From Zanthoxylum bungeanum (Eukaryota > Streptophyta > Magnoliopsida > Sapindales > Rutaceae), in assembly GCA_019454045.1 (NCBI GenBank), contig SKCR01006524.1:1-64000 (forward strand): 64,000 nt of DNA, in the 5' to 3' direction. The position numbers were made by a program, and so were the translations under genes. The notes below the pieces were generated by a model that had not been told where the DNA came from, searched no databases, and was given only the letters and a program-made list of their open reading frames with translations. Of this stretch, positions 42,752-53,381 are shown in pieces (positions within the stretch are counted from its first letter, which is position 1; every line of letters begins with the position of its first letter).

Positions 42752-42947
42752 GTAAGTCTTCTGAGCGACCTCTCCTCTTTTGTATGTTGTGATTCTGTTT
42801 GTTTATTTTGCTTAGGGAGAGACTTGTGGTTTTGCTGGGTCTTGCTTTAAGGCACTTTTAGAGACTCCCTATCTAGTTTAGTACGGAAACCGTGGGTAGC
42901 TCCTCATAGAATGATTCTCCTCCCTTCTCTGTTTTTCTGGGTGTCAG
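42752..42947 (+). other. Predicted 5'-UTR intron of the E4 antisense ORF
   Basis: The donor AACAA/GTAAGTCTT matches the plant consensus strongly. The acceptor at 42947 (GGTGTCAG/GGATG) is preceded by a pyrimidine run CTCCTCCCTTCTCTGTTTTT. The 196-bp length is ordinary for a plant intron, and the ATG at 42950 follows two bases after it. Confidence 0.5.
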
Positions 42948-42949
42948 GG

Positions 42950-43681
42950 ATGTCCGACAATAGTTCTTCCCCCGAAGGGCCTGCCAAAATTTCGACTCCC
43001 CCTGCTGAAGAGCTCTCTTCGGGCTCAGGGGCACCTAGTGTAGAAGACCTTGACACTACCCCTACTCCCTCTGAGATTGAAGAAGACTCCTATCGTCAGA
43101 GGATTCCTCGGAAGGACCCAGAACCTGGAGAGCTTGGGTCGTCGGCTCTGGATATGAACCGTCCCTCTAAGATAACCGAGGATGATCTCGCCCTTCTCCG
43201 TCAGCGGTATAATATTCCGATAGACATATTTAATTCCGAGAAGGAGGCTATCCGCCTTGAGGGAGTTGGTGATTGTGCTGATTTAATTCTGATGGTGCTG
43301 CCAAGTCTGAATATGGACCACATTCGTGCGGCCATCAGTTATTGCAAGGGGGATATTTCCGAGGAGGAGTTTCAGAAGTGGCTCCCTTCCCTACCTGAGG
43401 AGGCGATGGATCCCGCCCCTATTTCGGTTGTTCCGGCTTCCGAGGCTTCTTACGAAGAACGTCCTGAGGCTCCGGCCGCCGGCGAGGACTGTCCTGAGAT
43501 CCCTCCTCCCGTCCCTGAAGTGGGGGTCTATCCTGTTGTCGAGGTTGAAGCCACAGTCCCTGATGCCGAGCCGCTTCACCTGAACCAGTTGAGGAAGAAA
43601 TTCCTGCCCATGTGCGGGCTGAATGAAAAGGGTAACCCTACCGGGGCCCTATGTACACTTATCTTTTTTTTTTTTTTGTAA
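42950..43681 (+). CDS. Antisense ORF of E4 (243 aa, function unknown)
   Basis: This open frame is opposite to gag-pol, between the 3' LTR and the 81-bp array. I chose the ATG at 42950 because it follows the predicted 3' splice site; the frame is open back to 42911. The protein is acidic and proline/serine-rich at both ends (MSDNSSSPEGPAKISTPPAE, PVPEVGVYPVVEVEATVPDA). The middle (ITEDDLALLRQRYNIPIDIF, DHIRAAISYCKGDISEEEFQ) is more ordered. LALLRQRYNIP weakly recalls the putative gypsy-type transposon domain of plant proteins, but the match is not secure. Extra antisense ORFs after pol are known in the Tat lineage. The last residues run into a poly-T tract and are probably not real coding. Confidence 0.65.
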   Translation: MSDNSSSPEGPAKISTPPAEELSSGSGAPSVEDLDTTPTPSEIEEDSYRQRIPRKDPEPGELGSSALDMNRPSKITEDDLALLRQRYNIPIDIFNSEKEAIRLEGVGDCADLILMVLPSLNMDHIRAAISYCKGDISEEEFQKWLPSLPEEAMDPAPISVVPASEASYEERPEAPAAGEDCPEIPPPVPEVGVYPVVEVEATVPDAEPLHLNQLRKKFLPMCGLNEKGNPTGALCTLIFFFFL

Positions 43682-43899
43682 TAACATTACAATTTTTTTT
43701 TTTTGATAATATATATAATATCATAATTTGTCTTGACTCATGTACACTTAGGCATATCATGTATACATATCTTTTCTTTTTTATGCCTTTTTGCTCGCTT
43801 GAATCTTCCGGGACCTTTCGGGGTTTAACATGAGGCGGAGAGGGTATAACCGGGCCCCGTGCTGCCAAAGGAATTTTGGACCTGGGGGGATGTTATGTC

Positions 43900-45000
43900 C
43901 CCAGTCCAAAGGGTCGACTCGTGTCCCGACCCGAGTTGAGTGAGGTACTTGGCTCTGGGGGAATGTTTACCTCCCCAAACCAAAGGAGCTTGACTCGGTG
44001 GGACGTAACCCGACCCCGAGCTGAGTGAGGATCACTTGGTCCTGGGGGAATGTTACGTCCCCAGTCCAAAGGGCAAACTCGGTGGGACATCGCCCGACCC
44101 CGAGCTGTAGGAATCACTTGGTCCTGGGAGAATGTTACGTCCCCATTCCAAAGACAGACTCGGTGGGACATCGCCCGACCCCGAGCTGTAGGAATCACTT
44201 GGTCCTGGGGGAATGTTACGTCCCCAGTCCAAAGACAGACTCGGTGGGACATCGCCCGACCCCGAGCTGTAGGAATCACTTGGTCTTGGGGGAATGTTAC
44301 GTCCCCAGTCCAAAGATAGACTCGGTGGGACATCGCCCGACCCCGAGCTGTAGGAATCACTTGGTCCTGGGGGAATGTTACGTCCCCAGTCCAAAGACAG
44401 ACTCGGTGGGACATCGCCCGACCCCGAGCTGTAGGAATCACTTGGTCCTGGGGGAATGTTACGTCCCCAGTCCAAAGACAGACTCGGTGGGACATCGCCC
44501 GACCCCGAGCTGTAGGAATCATCACTTGGTCATGGGGGAATGTTACGTCCCCAGTCCAAAGACAGACTCGGTGGGACATCGCCCGACCCCGAGCTGTAGG
44601 AATCACTTGGTCCTGGGGGAATGTTACGTCCCCAGTCCAAAGGGCAGACTCGGTGGGACATCGCCCGACCCCGAGCTGTAGGAATCACTTGGTCCTGGGG
44701 GAATGTTACGTCCCCAGTCCAAAGGCAGACTCGGTGGGACATCGCCCGACCCCGAGCTGTAGGAATCACTTGGTCCTGGGGGAATGTTACGTCCCCAGTC
44801 CAAAGACAGACTCGGTGGGACATCGCCCGACCCCGAGCTGTAGGAATCATTTGGTCCTGAGGGAATGTTACGTCCCCAGTCCAAAGACAGACTCGGTGGG
44901 ACATCGCCCGACCCCGAGCTGTAGGAATCACTTGGTCCTGGGGGAATGTTACGTCCCCAGTCCAAAGGCAGACTCGGTGGGACATCGCCCGACCCCGAGT
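43900..45000. repeat. 81-bp tandem repeat array in E4 (about 12-13 copies)
   Basis: The unit consists of ACTTGGTCCTGGGGGAATGT, TACGTCCCCAGTCCAAAGAC, AGACTCGGTGGGACATCGCC and CGACCCCGAGCTGTAGGAAT plus C. Copies from 44098 on are nearly identical; the first two or three are diverged. Because 81 is divisible by three, several frames on both strands stay open. The array is the reverse complement of the one in E5 and has the same orientation relative to the element. Confidence 0.95.
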
Positions 45001-45219
45001 CTGTTCATCTCAGTGGCCTCGGCGGAACGAAATCCAGCCCCGAGCCGAAGTTTTTTGGATAGTCCCGGTGGTGGTTGTTTTCGCTTTCAAAGGATTTTGT
45101 CAGAAAATGAATTTTTATTCATGCTTGGGGGCGTGCTGCCCTCTTTACAACAGTTGTTCCGATTCGTTGTTTTGCCCGGTTTCTGCAAAAAAGAAAATAG
45201 AAGAAAGGAAAGTTGATTT
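45001..45219 (-). other. E4 spacer between integrase and the repeat array
   Basis: No gene is recognised. A GGAACGAAATCCAGCCCCGAG segment (cited by its core AAATCCAGCCCCGAG, near 45027-45043) resembles a single unit of the 41/43-bp repeats of E2 and E5. Confidence 0.5.
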
Positions 45220-46400
45220 TTACGGGAAGTACTTTCTTAACATTTCGGCGTTCCATGGTTTCTTCAACCTCGTGCCGTCCAGATGTTCTAGGATGTAGGC
45301 CTCTGGTCTTACTACCTCGGTGATTTTGTAGGGTCCTTCCCACTTGGCACCTAACGACCCTTCTTCTGCTCGCCGGGTGTTCAGAGTCACTTTTCTTAGC
45401 ACTAGATCGCCTGTTAGAAAGGAGCGGGTCCGAACTCTTCTATTGTAGAAGCGGGCCATTCTCTGTTGGTAGATTGCCGCTCTTACTGCTGACTGTTCTC
45501 TTCTTTATTCGATCAGGTCGAGGTGGTTTTTGATAAGTCCTTCGTTCCGCTCGTTCTCAAAGTGGCGGACCCTGTGGGTTGATATTCCGATCTCTGCTGG
45601 GATGACGGCCTCACATCCGTATGATAGGGAGAAGGGTGTCTCTCCTGTTGAATCCTTGAAGGTCGTCCGGTGTGCCCACAGTACTTCCGGTAGTTCCTCG
45701 ACCCATAGGCTTTTGCTTGATCCGAGTCGAGCTTTCAGGTTTGACTTGATGGTTTTATTGGTGGCTTCAACCTGCCCGTTTGACTTGGGATGGGCTGGCG
45801 AGGCGAATTTCAAAGTTATCTGGAGGTCTTTACAAAGTTTCCTGAATCCCCTGCTGTCGAATTGCTTCCGTTGTCGGTGATGATTGCTTGGGGGATTCCG
45901 AACCGACAGATTATATTTCTTTTCAGGAACTCTGTGGCCTTCTTTTCCGAGATGGTGGACAATGGCTCTGCCTCTACCCATTTGGTAAAGTAGTCTATGG
46001 CCACGATTGCATATTTTGCCTGACCTCGTCCTTTCGGCATCGGCCCTATGATGTCTAGCCCCCACTGTGCGAAGGGCCAGGGGCTGGATATGGTGGTCAG
46101 CTGCTCTGCCGGCTGATGGTAGAGGTTGGCATTTTTCTAGCAACATTCGCATTTCCGTGCTATCCTCACGCCATCCTGGTGCATGGTTGGCCAGTAAAAC
46201 CCTTGCCTCAAGGCTTTGAAGGCGATTGATCTTCCCCCGGCGTGGCTTCCGCAGATGCATGCGTGAATCTCCCTGAGCACGTAGTCTGCTTCTTCTGGTG
46301 CTAAGCATCTTAGGAGGGGTACGGTGTATCCTCTCCGGTAGAGTACTCCTTCAATCAGGGAAAACTTGGTACTCTTGAACTTCAGCTTCCTGGCCTCCTT
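45220..46400 (-). pseudogene. E4 integrase
   Basis: The H2C2 zinc segment reads EIHACICGSHAGGRSIAFK and RQGFYWPTMHQDGVRIARKC plus ECC (46137-46300). The core has WGLDIIGPMP near 46050, VAIDYFTKWVEAEPL, RFGIPQAIITDNGSN and HPKSNGQVEATNKTIKSNLK, so the Asp-Asp-Glu triad is present. The C-terminal domain (45220-45459) has FYNRRVRTRSFLTGDLVLRK, WEGPYKITEVVRPEAYIL and KPWNAEMLRKYFP. Frames change at about 46137, 45840-46000 and 45480. It ends at 45220, followed by the spacer and the 81-bp array. Confidence 0.9.
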
Positions 46401-47065
46401 TTTATCTTTAGGGGTTTCTCCGTTTCCAGATATCTCCTGATCGGCTGCATCCATGAATCTTTGCCTTCTTCTTCTAGTACATCCACCTCTGTCTCCCCTA
46501 TGCTTCTTTCTCTGAGGTATATAAGAGGGATTACCCTGGGGTTTTCTGTCCTCATTGAAGAGGCGAGTCGGGCTAGGGACTCTGCTTCGCAGTTGTCTTC
46601 TTGTAAGACCTGTTCGAAGAGTACGTTTCCCACTTTCTCCACCCATTTCTTCACTTCGGCCAGGTAAGCTACCATGGCTGGTTCTCTGGCTTGAAAGTCC
46701 TCTTTCAGCTGTTGTATTGCTAGCTGAGAATCACTCCTGATCACTACGTTGTGGACCCCTACTACTGTACATAGCCTTAGTCCGGCCAGTATTGCCTCGT
46801 ACTCTGCTTCGTTGTTTGTAGTTTTGAAGGCGAATTTGAGGGCGAGCAGTATTTCTTCTCCCTTTTCACTTTTTAGTGCTACCCCTGCTCCGTAGCCGTG
46901 CGAACTTGCGGATCCGTCTACAGACATTTCCCACCTGTCTTCTTCCACGGCCAGGACCTGTGGTTCCGTGAGCTCTGCTATGAAGTTCGCTAAGGCCTGC
47001 CCTCTTATTGCTGTTCTTGGGAGGTAGGAGATGTCGTGCTCGCTTATTTCTACTGACCACTTCAT
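46382..47065 (-). CDS. E4 second RNase H domain and linker
   Basis: This 227-codon frame is open across the domain. Its first part still belongs to the end of the RT-linked RNase H (MKWSVEISEHDISYLPRTA). The additional RNase H follows with MSVDGSASSHGYGAGVALKS, TTNNEAEYEAILAGLRL, VIRSDSQLAIQQL and, at the end, EDNCEAESLARLASSM. Three acidic residues are canonical. The fourth motif reads A-E-S-L rather than the A-D-S-L seen in E2, so the last metal-binding Asp is replaced by Glu. The tail leads to the integrase linker (DVLEEEGKDSWMQPIRRYLE). Confidence 0.87.
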   Translation of the reverse strand: MKWSVEISEHDISYLPRTAIRGQALANFIAELTEPQVLAVEEDRWEMSVDGSASSHGYGAGVALKSEKGEEILLALKFAFKTTNNEAEYEAILAGLRLCTVVGVHNVVIRSDSQLAIQQLKEDFQAREPAMVAYLAEVKKWVEKVGNVLFEQVLQEDNCEAESLARLASSMRTENPRVIPLIYLRERSIGETEVDVLEEEGKDSWMQPIRRYLETEKPLKIKRRPGS

Positions 47066-48315
47066 TAGTCTCCCTTAGGCCTCTGGTTTTTGCAAGATTT
47101 GTCTCAGGGGATAATCCGTGTATACCTTGATAGGATGGGCCTGAAAGTAGGGTCGTAACTTCCGTGCCGCAGTGACCAGGGATAGGGCAATGAGTTCGTG
47201 CGTGGGGTATCGAGTTTCTGCGTCCAGCAGGGCTTTACTGACATAGTAAACCGGTTCTGGACATGGTCGGTCTCTTGTACCAGTGCCGAGCTTACTGCGT
47301 GCTTTGAGACGGCCAGGTATAGATACAGTGTCTCCCCTGGGAGGGGTTTGGCTAGGAGAGGGGGCTGTGCCAGGTATTGTTTTAGGTGCTGGAAGGCTTC
47401 TTTCTCACTCAGGTGTCCAGTCGACCCCTTTTTGAGCTTTTTGATGACTTTGAAGAAAGGATGGCACTTGTCGGTTGCACGTGAGATGAACCTGTTGAGT
47501 GCGGCGATCCTTCTATAAGGCTTTGTACTTCCTTAACTGTCTGGGGCGATTTCAGGTCTAGCACGGCTTGTATCTTTTGCGGGTTTGCTTCAATACCTCG
47601 TGAACTCACCATGTAGCCCAGAAATTTTCCTGAGGCTACCCCGAATGCACACTTCTCTGGATTGAGCTTTAAACTGTGTTTCCTCAGGAGTTCGAAAGTC
47701 TTCTTCAGGTCGGCCACATGGTCCCTTGGTTCTCGGACATTGTTATCATGTCGTCGACATATACCAGCATGGTTGTGCCGATGAGCGGTTTGAAGATTTT
47801 GTTCACCAGTCTCTGGAAAGTCGCCCCTGCATTCTTTAATCCGAAGGCATTACTTTATAACAGTACAGCCCTTAGTCAGTGATAAAGGTGGTCTTCTCCT
47901 CGTCCGCAGGGTGCATCTTGACTTGATTGTATCCCGAGAAAGCGTCCATGAAGCTTAGCAGCCCTTGGCAGGCTGTTGTGTCTACCAGTTGGTCTATATT
48001 TGGGAGGGGAAAGCTGTCTTTTGGACATGCTTTTTTGAGGTCGGTGAAATCTACGCACATTCTCCACTTTCCGTTAGATTTTTTCACCAATACTACGTTG
48101 GACACCCATTCTGGGTATTTTACTTCCCGGATGAAACCGGCTTTCAGCAATTTTTCCACCTCGGTTGCTATTGCTCTGCACCGCTCCTGGTTGAATATTC
48201 TCCTCTTCTGTTTTACTGGTTTGTGTAATGGGTTCACTGCTAAGCGATGGCTTACGAATTTTGGGTCGATTCCGGGCATGTCATCGTGTCCCCATGCAAA
48301 AAGTCGGGGTACTCT
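47066..48315 (-). pseudogene. E4 reverse transcriptase and first RNase H
   Basis: The frame at 47872-48279 has PVKQKRRIFNQERCRAIATE, NVVLVKKSNGKWRMCVDFTD, LKKACPKDSFPLPNIDQLVD and LLSFMDAFSGYNQVKMHPAD. After a shift the reading is PFGLKNAGATFQRLVNKIF and LVYVDDMI (catalytic box near 47750-47765). The next part is LLRKHSLKLNPEKCAFGVAS and GFLGYMVSSRGIEAN-type sequence (47409-47717), then RNase H at about 47070-47400 in changing frames. At least three frameshifts are needed to read it through. YVDD is intact. Confidence 0.9.
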
Positions 48316-49001
48316 TTAAGACATTCCAACAAGTCTTTTCTTAGGGCCTCGTCTAGACTTCCCCCTATTCTTATGCTTTTCTCTGGCCCGAATAGCTTTA
48401 CTTCTTTCTAATTCTTCGGCTGCTCCGAGCCGTGCAGCTTTATCGGGCCGAGGAGCAGGGTCTTCCTCGTGTTCTTGTCGTCCTCGTCTCTCTGTCTCTT
48501 CTTGGTGCCTCTTTCCACGCAGAGGGTCCTCTCGCGAGAAAGTGGCAAAACAGTTGCGGGCTATCTTCTGGCTTCCGCATATGATCCCGATCCCTTCCCG
48601 TGTGGGGAACTTCAATTTCAAGTAATAACAGGACATTGCGGCCTTGGTTTTCATCATGAGGGGCGGCTGACAATGACTTGATAACTGCTCATGCAGTCTA
48701 CTACAGTGAAGTTTATCATGATTGTTCGGGTTTTGGGGGCGGCTCCGATCGTCATTGCTAGTTGAATTCTTCCCAGCGGGACGACCGTTGAACCCCCGAA
48801 ACCGTACAGGGGGGTGCTGTCCTCGGTTAGGGCTGTGTATTCTACCCCCAGGCTCTCCAAAGTTTCTTTGGAAATTATGTCTACTGCGCTCCCGGGGTCC
48901 ACCAAGATTCTGTCCACTTCTGTGCCGCCGATTGTTGCTTTGATTATTAGTGCGTCGTCATGGGGGAAACTTACCCCCTGAGCGTCTTCATCGGTGAACA
49001 T
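48316..49001 (-). pseudogene. E4 protease region
   Basis: The active-site loop reads RILVDPGSAVDIISKETL (D-P-G, a variant common in plant gypsy elements). It is preceded by FPHDDALIIKATIGGTEVD, with LYGFGGSTVVPLGRIQLAMT and YQVIVSRPS after it (48654-49001). A frame change leads to MMKTKAAMSCYYLKLKF and a basic linker (48316-48657). The E2 counterpart is at 24350-25042. Confidence 0.87.
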
Positions 49002-50654
49002 AATGGGTGTCGACCGATTTCCTCGTGGGTTTGTGATTTTTTCTGTGTTTCAGCACCTCTGTCCCCCGTGCTCGGCTGTAATTCTTTCTCGACCGGTTAG
49101 AGTCCCCGGCCAGCGTTGGCCCCTCCTGCGATGACGTTCACCTCTCGATTCCTTGCCCTTTGTCTGGCGGCCATGATCTCGTGGTCGATGTAATTGTTCA
49201 GGTACCCGTTCCGGGCCAGGTCCTCCATTGTTTTTCCCGCAGGTCCTTGCATTCATCGGTGTGTGCCCTTTTAGATTGTGGTGCAGGCAGTATGATCTTT
49301 TGTTTTTTCTGTCTGGGGGAAACCTCCTGAGGTCGGGCTCTATTAAGAGGCCTTTCTCCCGTATCTCCATGATGATTTCTCCTGGCGGCTTGGTTAGGGG
49401 AATATACGCTTCCTCTCGGACCACATGGTTTACTTGAGTTGTGGGCCCTTTTCCTCGATCCTTTTGCGCCATTGGCTTGAATTCTTTGGGTCTTGGATTG
49501 AACTTCCGGAATTCTCTTTCCGTCGCCGGTGGTCTTCCCTCTTTGTCACCCTTTCTCGGCGGTTGTCCCCCTCCGGGATACTTTTTCCTCGCTTTCTAGT
49601 AGGACGTACTTCCTGGCTATCTCCAGTGCGGTAGCGTAGTCTGGTGTCTCATGGATCCTCAGGTGGGTCCATAGTTTTCCGACTCTTAGGGCCCCTTTTC
49701 AGACTTTCCAGGGCTTCTTGGGATTCGTACCCTCCGACTTCGAGTACAGTGTTGTGATACCTTTCAATGAAGCTTTTCAGTGTTTCGTCGTCTCCTTGTT
49801 TCATGAGCCTTAGTTCTCCTATTGTTTTTTTAGGGGTACAGGCTCCTTTGAAGTGCCGGATAAACAGACTTCTTAAGTTGGGAGAAGCTCTGAATGCTCC
49901 CCGGGGCAAGACTTCTATACCATAGGATGGCGGGCCCACCTAAAGTTAAGGGAAATACTTTGGCATATGGCGTCGCCCGTTACTCCCTGTACTTCCATCA
50001 GGAGGACAAAGTTTTCGATGTGGGATTTTGGGTCGGAGTGGCCTTTGTATGGTGCCATGGTCGGCATGTTGAATCGCTTCGGGAACTGTGCTGACCTTAT
50101 CTCTTCCGTAAGGGGAGACCCCTCTTCCTCGCCTCGGGTGTCTCCCGCGCCGGTCTTGAGGCTTCTCCCCATCTGGTCATCTCTTTCTTAACCAAGACTT
50201 TATTTCACGGGTTGTGCCCCCGTGTCGCCTTCTGTGTCCTTCTGTTCGCCTATCGTCCGGGCGTGGCGTTCTTTAAGCCCGGGGTCTCCTGTACGTCTTC
50301 GTTGTACTTTCTATCTTCCCTCTCGGAGCTGTAAAATCTGTCGGAGGAGGGGTCGGGTGATTGTTCCTCCTCTTCTTCTTCCCATGTGTCTTCTGATCGT
50401 GGCTCTCTTCCTACCACTTCAGATCTTATCCCATAGGGTCCTCTCTTTCTGGGTCCCTCGTTCGCTTACATCTACTACTCTTTTCCCTCTTTCCCTCTCT
50501 TTCCTCCTCTGTCCGGTCTCGGTTTCAAGTTTTCTTCGTTGTTTTCTCCTTTCATTCTTTCTAGTCGATCCATCATAGACCTCATGCTATCTTCCATTTT
50601 TTTCATCCAGTCCACTACCGGGCCTCCTGGTTGGTGATTTCCGTCCTCCGCCAT
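49002..50654 (-). pseudogene. gag: E4 gag
   Basis: The start ATG at 50654 gives MAEDGNHQPGGPVVDWMKKM, shared with E5 and close to E2. A charged region ends in a stop at 50475. The capsid part is in two further frames: FPKRFNMPTMAPYKGHSDPK and HIENFVLLMEVQGVTGDAI (49915-50172), then SLFIRHFKGACTPKKTIGEL and LKSFIERYHNTVLEVGGYES (49649-49939). The nucleocapsid part (49050-49472) has GEIIMEIREKGLLIEPDLRR and SYCLHHNLKGHTPMNARTC, a C/H knuckle. Hence at least four breaks in a gene whose flanking LTRs are almost identical. Confidence 0.88.
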
Positions 50655-50688
50655 TTGTCTTATCACGTGAACTGCATTTTTGTGAAGT

Positions 50689-50706
50689 TCCCCACAGACG
50701 GCGCCA
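50689..50706 (-). other. E4 primer-binding site
   Basis: The minus-strand sequence TGGCGCCGTCTGTGGGGA is two bases from the 5' LTR and identical to that of E5. The tRNA is not assigned. Confidence 0.82.
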
Positions 50707-50708
50707 AC

Positions 50709-51464
50709 TGTTGACGGTTGATTTTGGTCTCAGGGTAATACAGGAATATCACCTCCGAGGGAATCCTCCTCCAACTGTGAATTTGTTTGGTTATGCGGGA
50801 AACCAAAAACAAACTTAGCGGAAAGCAAGAAAATACGCCAATCAGACAAGGTGATTTAACGTGGTTCGGTGGATTTTGGGATCCGACCTACGTCCACGGA
50901 CAAGAACTGGGTGGTACTTTTTATTACTCAAATACACTCCTGGGTCTCTTCTTCTTTTTGCTTTTACAAATCGGAGCTTGATGATTCTAATCCTCACTCT
51001 TGTGATGATTTTCAGATGTCTCTTACACATGCTCTACCCTCCTATTTATAATAATACAGAAATCAGACTCCTATTTGCATAAGAAATCCTATTTGAACTC
51101 AATCTTCTCTTCTTGTAGGGTTTCCTGATCCGGTACTGCCTTCTTCTTTTGTATTCCCTTTTGGATTCTGACTCCTTCTCCTTGCGAGGGTGGATATCTT
51201 TCTTATCTTATCCACAAGAATGGGGTGCCGTTGTCTTGAACACGGTCCGTTATCTGGTCGGTTTTCATGAGGTCGGCCATGATAATTTTTTGGGCTGATA
51301 GTGTTTCTTCTGACCTCTATAGTGCTCGGTCATCTGAACCAAAGTGGTCGGTCTTCACATGTTGTGGTCGGGTCGGCTACATGATCTCAACCAGACAGAG
51401 AATTTACCCTTTTGTCCTTGTCGTGCTGTCCTCAAATGTTGTAGCGCTTGAAAACACCATCACA
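50709..51464 (-). repeat. E4 5' LTR (756 bp)
   Basis: Partner of 41537-42290. It ends CACCATCACA (one base fewer than CACCATCAACA in the partner) before the duplication ACATC. The minus-strand TATA box TATAAATA is at 51043-51050. Confidence 0.95.
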
Positions 51465-51870
51465 ACATCCTTTTATTATCTCAATAATTATAGATGGTAA
51501 AAAAAATTTCGCAAGTCCGAGCTCTTCTTTCAGTAGGACTATGACTCTATTTGATATTATTGTTTCATATATTGTGAGATGATAAACCTGTATTTCAGAT
51601 AAAAATATAATTTTAAAGTATTTGGTTATTGATAACAAAAATTACGTGTTTTATTTTAAAAACTAATATACTTTTGAATATAAATATTTATCAATTACAT
51701 ATTTGTGTACCATATTTATTTCAACTCAATATCAAACAGAATTTTATCGAATATATTTTTTGTGCATCTAAAAATCAATCAATTTCTTCGAAAATATCAA
51801 TTAAACCGATATCAAGAACATTTTATTTCCCCGGATTTATTTTTTGAGTCAAAATCGGGGAAGACTCTTA
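51465..51870. other. Sequence between E4 and M5, no gene recognised
   Basis: 406 bp of AT-rich sequence. It is the other half of the host site interrupted by E4. Nothing coding is seen. Confidence 0.6.
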
Positions 51871-52739
51871 TGGTGTGTTTACTTAAGGACAATGAGAATG
51901 GATGAATGAGAATCATTTCCAATAAGGTTGTTTACTTCATAAAATTGAATAAAAATGAGAATGTGAATGAGGCCCACAAATTTGGGAATGGGGAATGTGA
52001 ATCTCATTCCCACCACCCCTATGGGAATGAGATTCTCATTCCCATTATTGATGGGAAATTACAATATTATCCCTAAGATAATTAATTAATATTAATTTGT
52101 AAATAATAAATAAAATGTATTAATAATTAATAATTAATCAATAATTAATAAAAATAATATTTACTATTTTAATAAAATAATAATTTAATAAAAGAATATA
52201 TTAATATTTAATAATTTAATACATTAATAATTAATTAATAAAATAATACTTAATTAATACTTAATTTATAAATAATTAATAAAATTAATAATAAAATAAT
52301 ATTTAATATTTTAATAAAATAATAATTTAATATTAGTAATTTAATACATTAATAATTAATTAATAATTAATAATTAATAAAAACTATTAATCAATAATTA
52401 ATAAAAATAATATTTACTATTTTAATAAAATAATAATTTAATATTTAGTAATTTAATACATCAAAAATTAGAAATAATTAATAAAATAATAAATTAATAT
52501 ATAATTATAACTAAGGGTATTTTTGTAACTTTTTTAACAATTCATTCTGATTACTAGACAAAGTAAACACATCAATGGTAATACTGCTTCATTCCGATTC
52601 CGATTCCTACAGTTAAGTAAACAACTTATTCTGATTTCGATTTACCATTCTCATTATAGCTCATTTCGATTCCATTTCATTTCGATTCCATTTCATTCTG
52701 ATTCCATCTCATTCTGATTACGAGTACGTAAATACACCA
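51871..52739. mobile_element. M5: Tourist-like (PIF/Harbinger) MITE, 869 bp
   Basis: The inverted ends TGGTGTGTTTAC and GTAAATACACCA are flanked by TTA (51868-51870 and 52740-52742), the duplication type of PIF/Harbinger elements. Subterminal GAGAATG / CATTCTGATTCC motifs are also inverted. The interior (52075-52510) is a nearly pure A/T sequence of TTAATAATTAATAA-like repeats. No transposase. Confidence 0.85.
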
Positions 52740-52742
52740 TTA

Positions 52743-53381
52743 ATGTATGAGTTTTGGACTACAACTTGTAACTTGGGCCGAAGTATGATCTACTTATTTC
52801 ATGGCCGGTTCTAGGTTGCTTTTATGTGTCCCAAAAAAATGTGGACTTAATTGAATGTACCCCAAATTCATAAGAGCTCGAGGCTCTCTTAAAAAAAATA
52901 TTCTGCGAAACTAATAGAAATCTTTTTCATATTTAAAAATATGAATTTTAGCTTAAGAAATTTAAAATCTTAATTGAGATCCGGGATCACTAATCATTCT
53001 ATTTGAGATAAATTTTTTGTCCCGAATTACAATCAAGATAGAACGGAACGGAATCGGTATGGGATTGAATATTCTGATTTTCATTCATATCTCATGTTTT
53101 ATATTAAGAATCATGATATTTATAGCAAAGTCCTATGTAAGAGGTTCCACTTAATTTTAAAACTTCAGAAAAATTTGGCATAATTTTATCAAATATGATA
53201 ATGATTTTGCTATTTTCCCCTGCTTAGAGTGTGTTTGTGAAATTACAAAAAAAATGCTTTGCTACATTGTAAATTCTCAAAATAGTGTTGGCAGAATTCT
53301 GGGTTTGCTGGGCTGGTCAGTAATTTTAAAGGGGGGCTCTCTGGAAATTCTTATAGTTGTGTTTCTCTAGTTTAACCAATT
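52743..53381. other. Non-coding interval, nothing recognised
   Basis: AT-rich sequence with no coding pattern, repeats or RNA gene that I can support. Confidence 0.5.

Larger units (their letters stand above)
41537..51464 (-). mobile_element. E4: Ty3/gypsy LTR retrotransposon, Tat lineage, with antisense ORF (9928 bp)
   Basis: LTRs of 754 and 756 bp, differing by only a handful of bases, are flanked by ACATC (41532-41536 and 51465-51469). The minus strand carries gag, protease, RT-RNase H, second RNase H and integrase. Between integrase and the 3' LTR there is an 81-bp repeat array and an antisense ORF. The PBS is TGGCGCCGTCTGTGGGGA. Several frameshifts make the polyprotein discontinuous despite the young LTRs. 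It is the closest full-length relative of E5. Confidence 0.95.

Noticed and set aside
43651..43868. Small frames around poly-T tracts after the antisense ORF
   Set aside because: They are low-complexity sequence with homopolymer runs. The duplicated CATGTACACTTA segment is interesting but gives no gene.
44025..44985. Long overlapping open frames on both strands (up to 237 codons)
   Set aside because: They are products of the 81-bp tandem array. The period is a multiple of three, so any frame without a stop in one unit stays open. The peptides are pure repeats of one 27-residue unit in unrelated frames.
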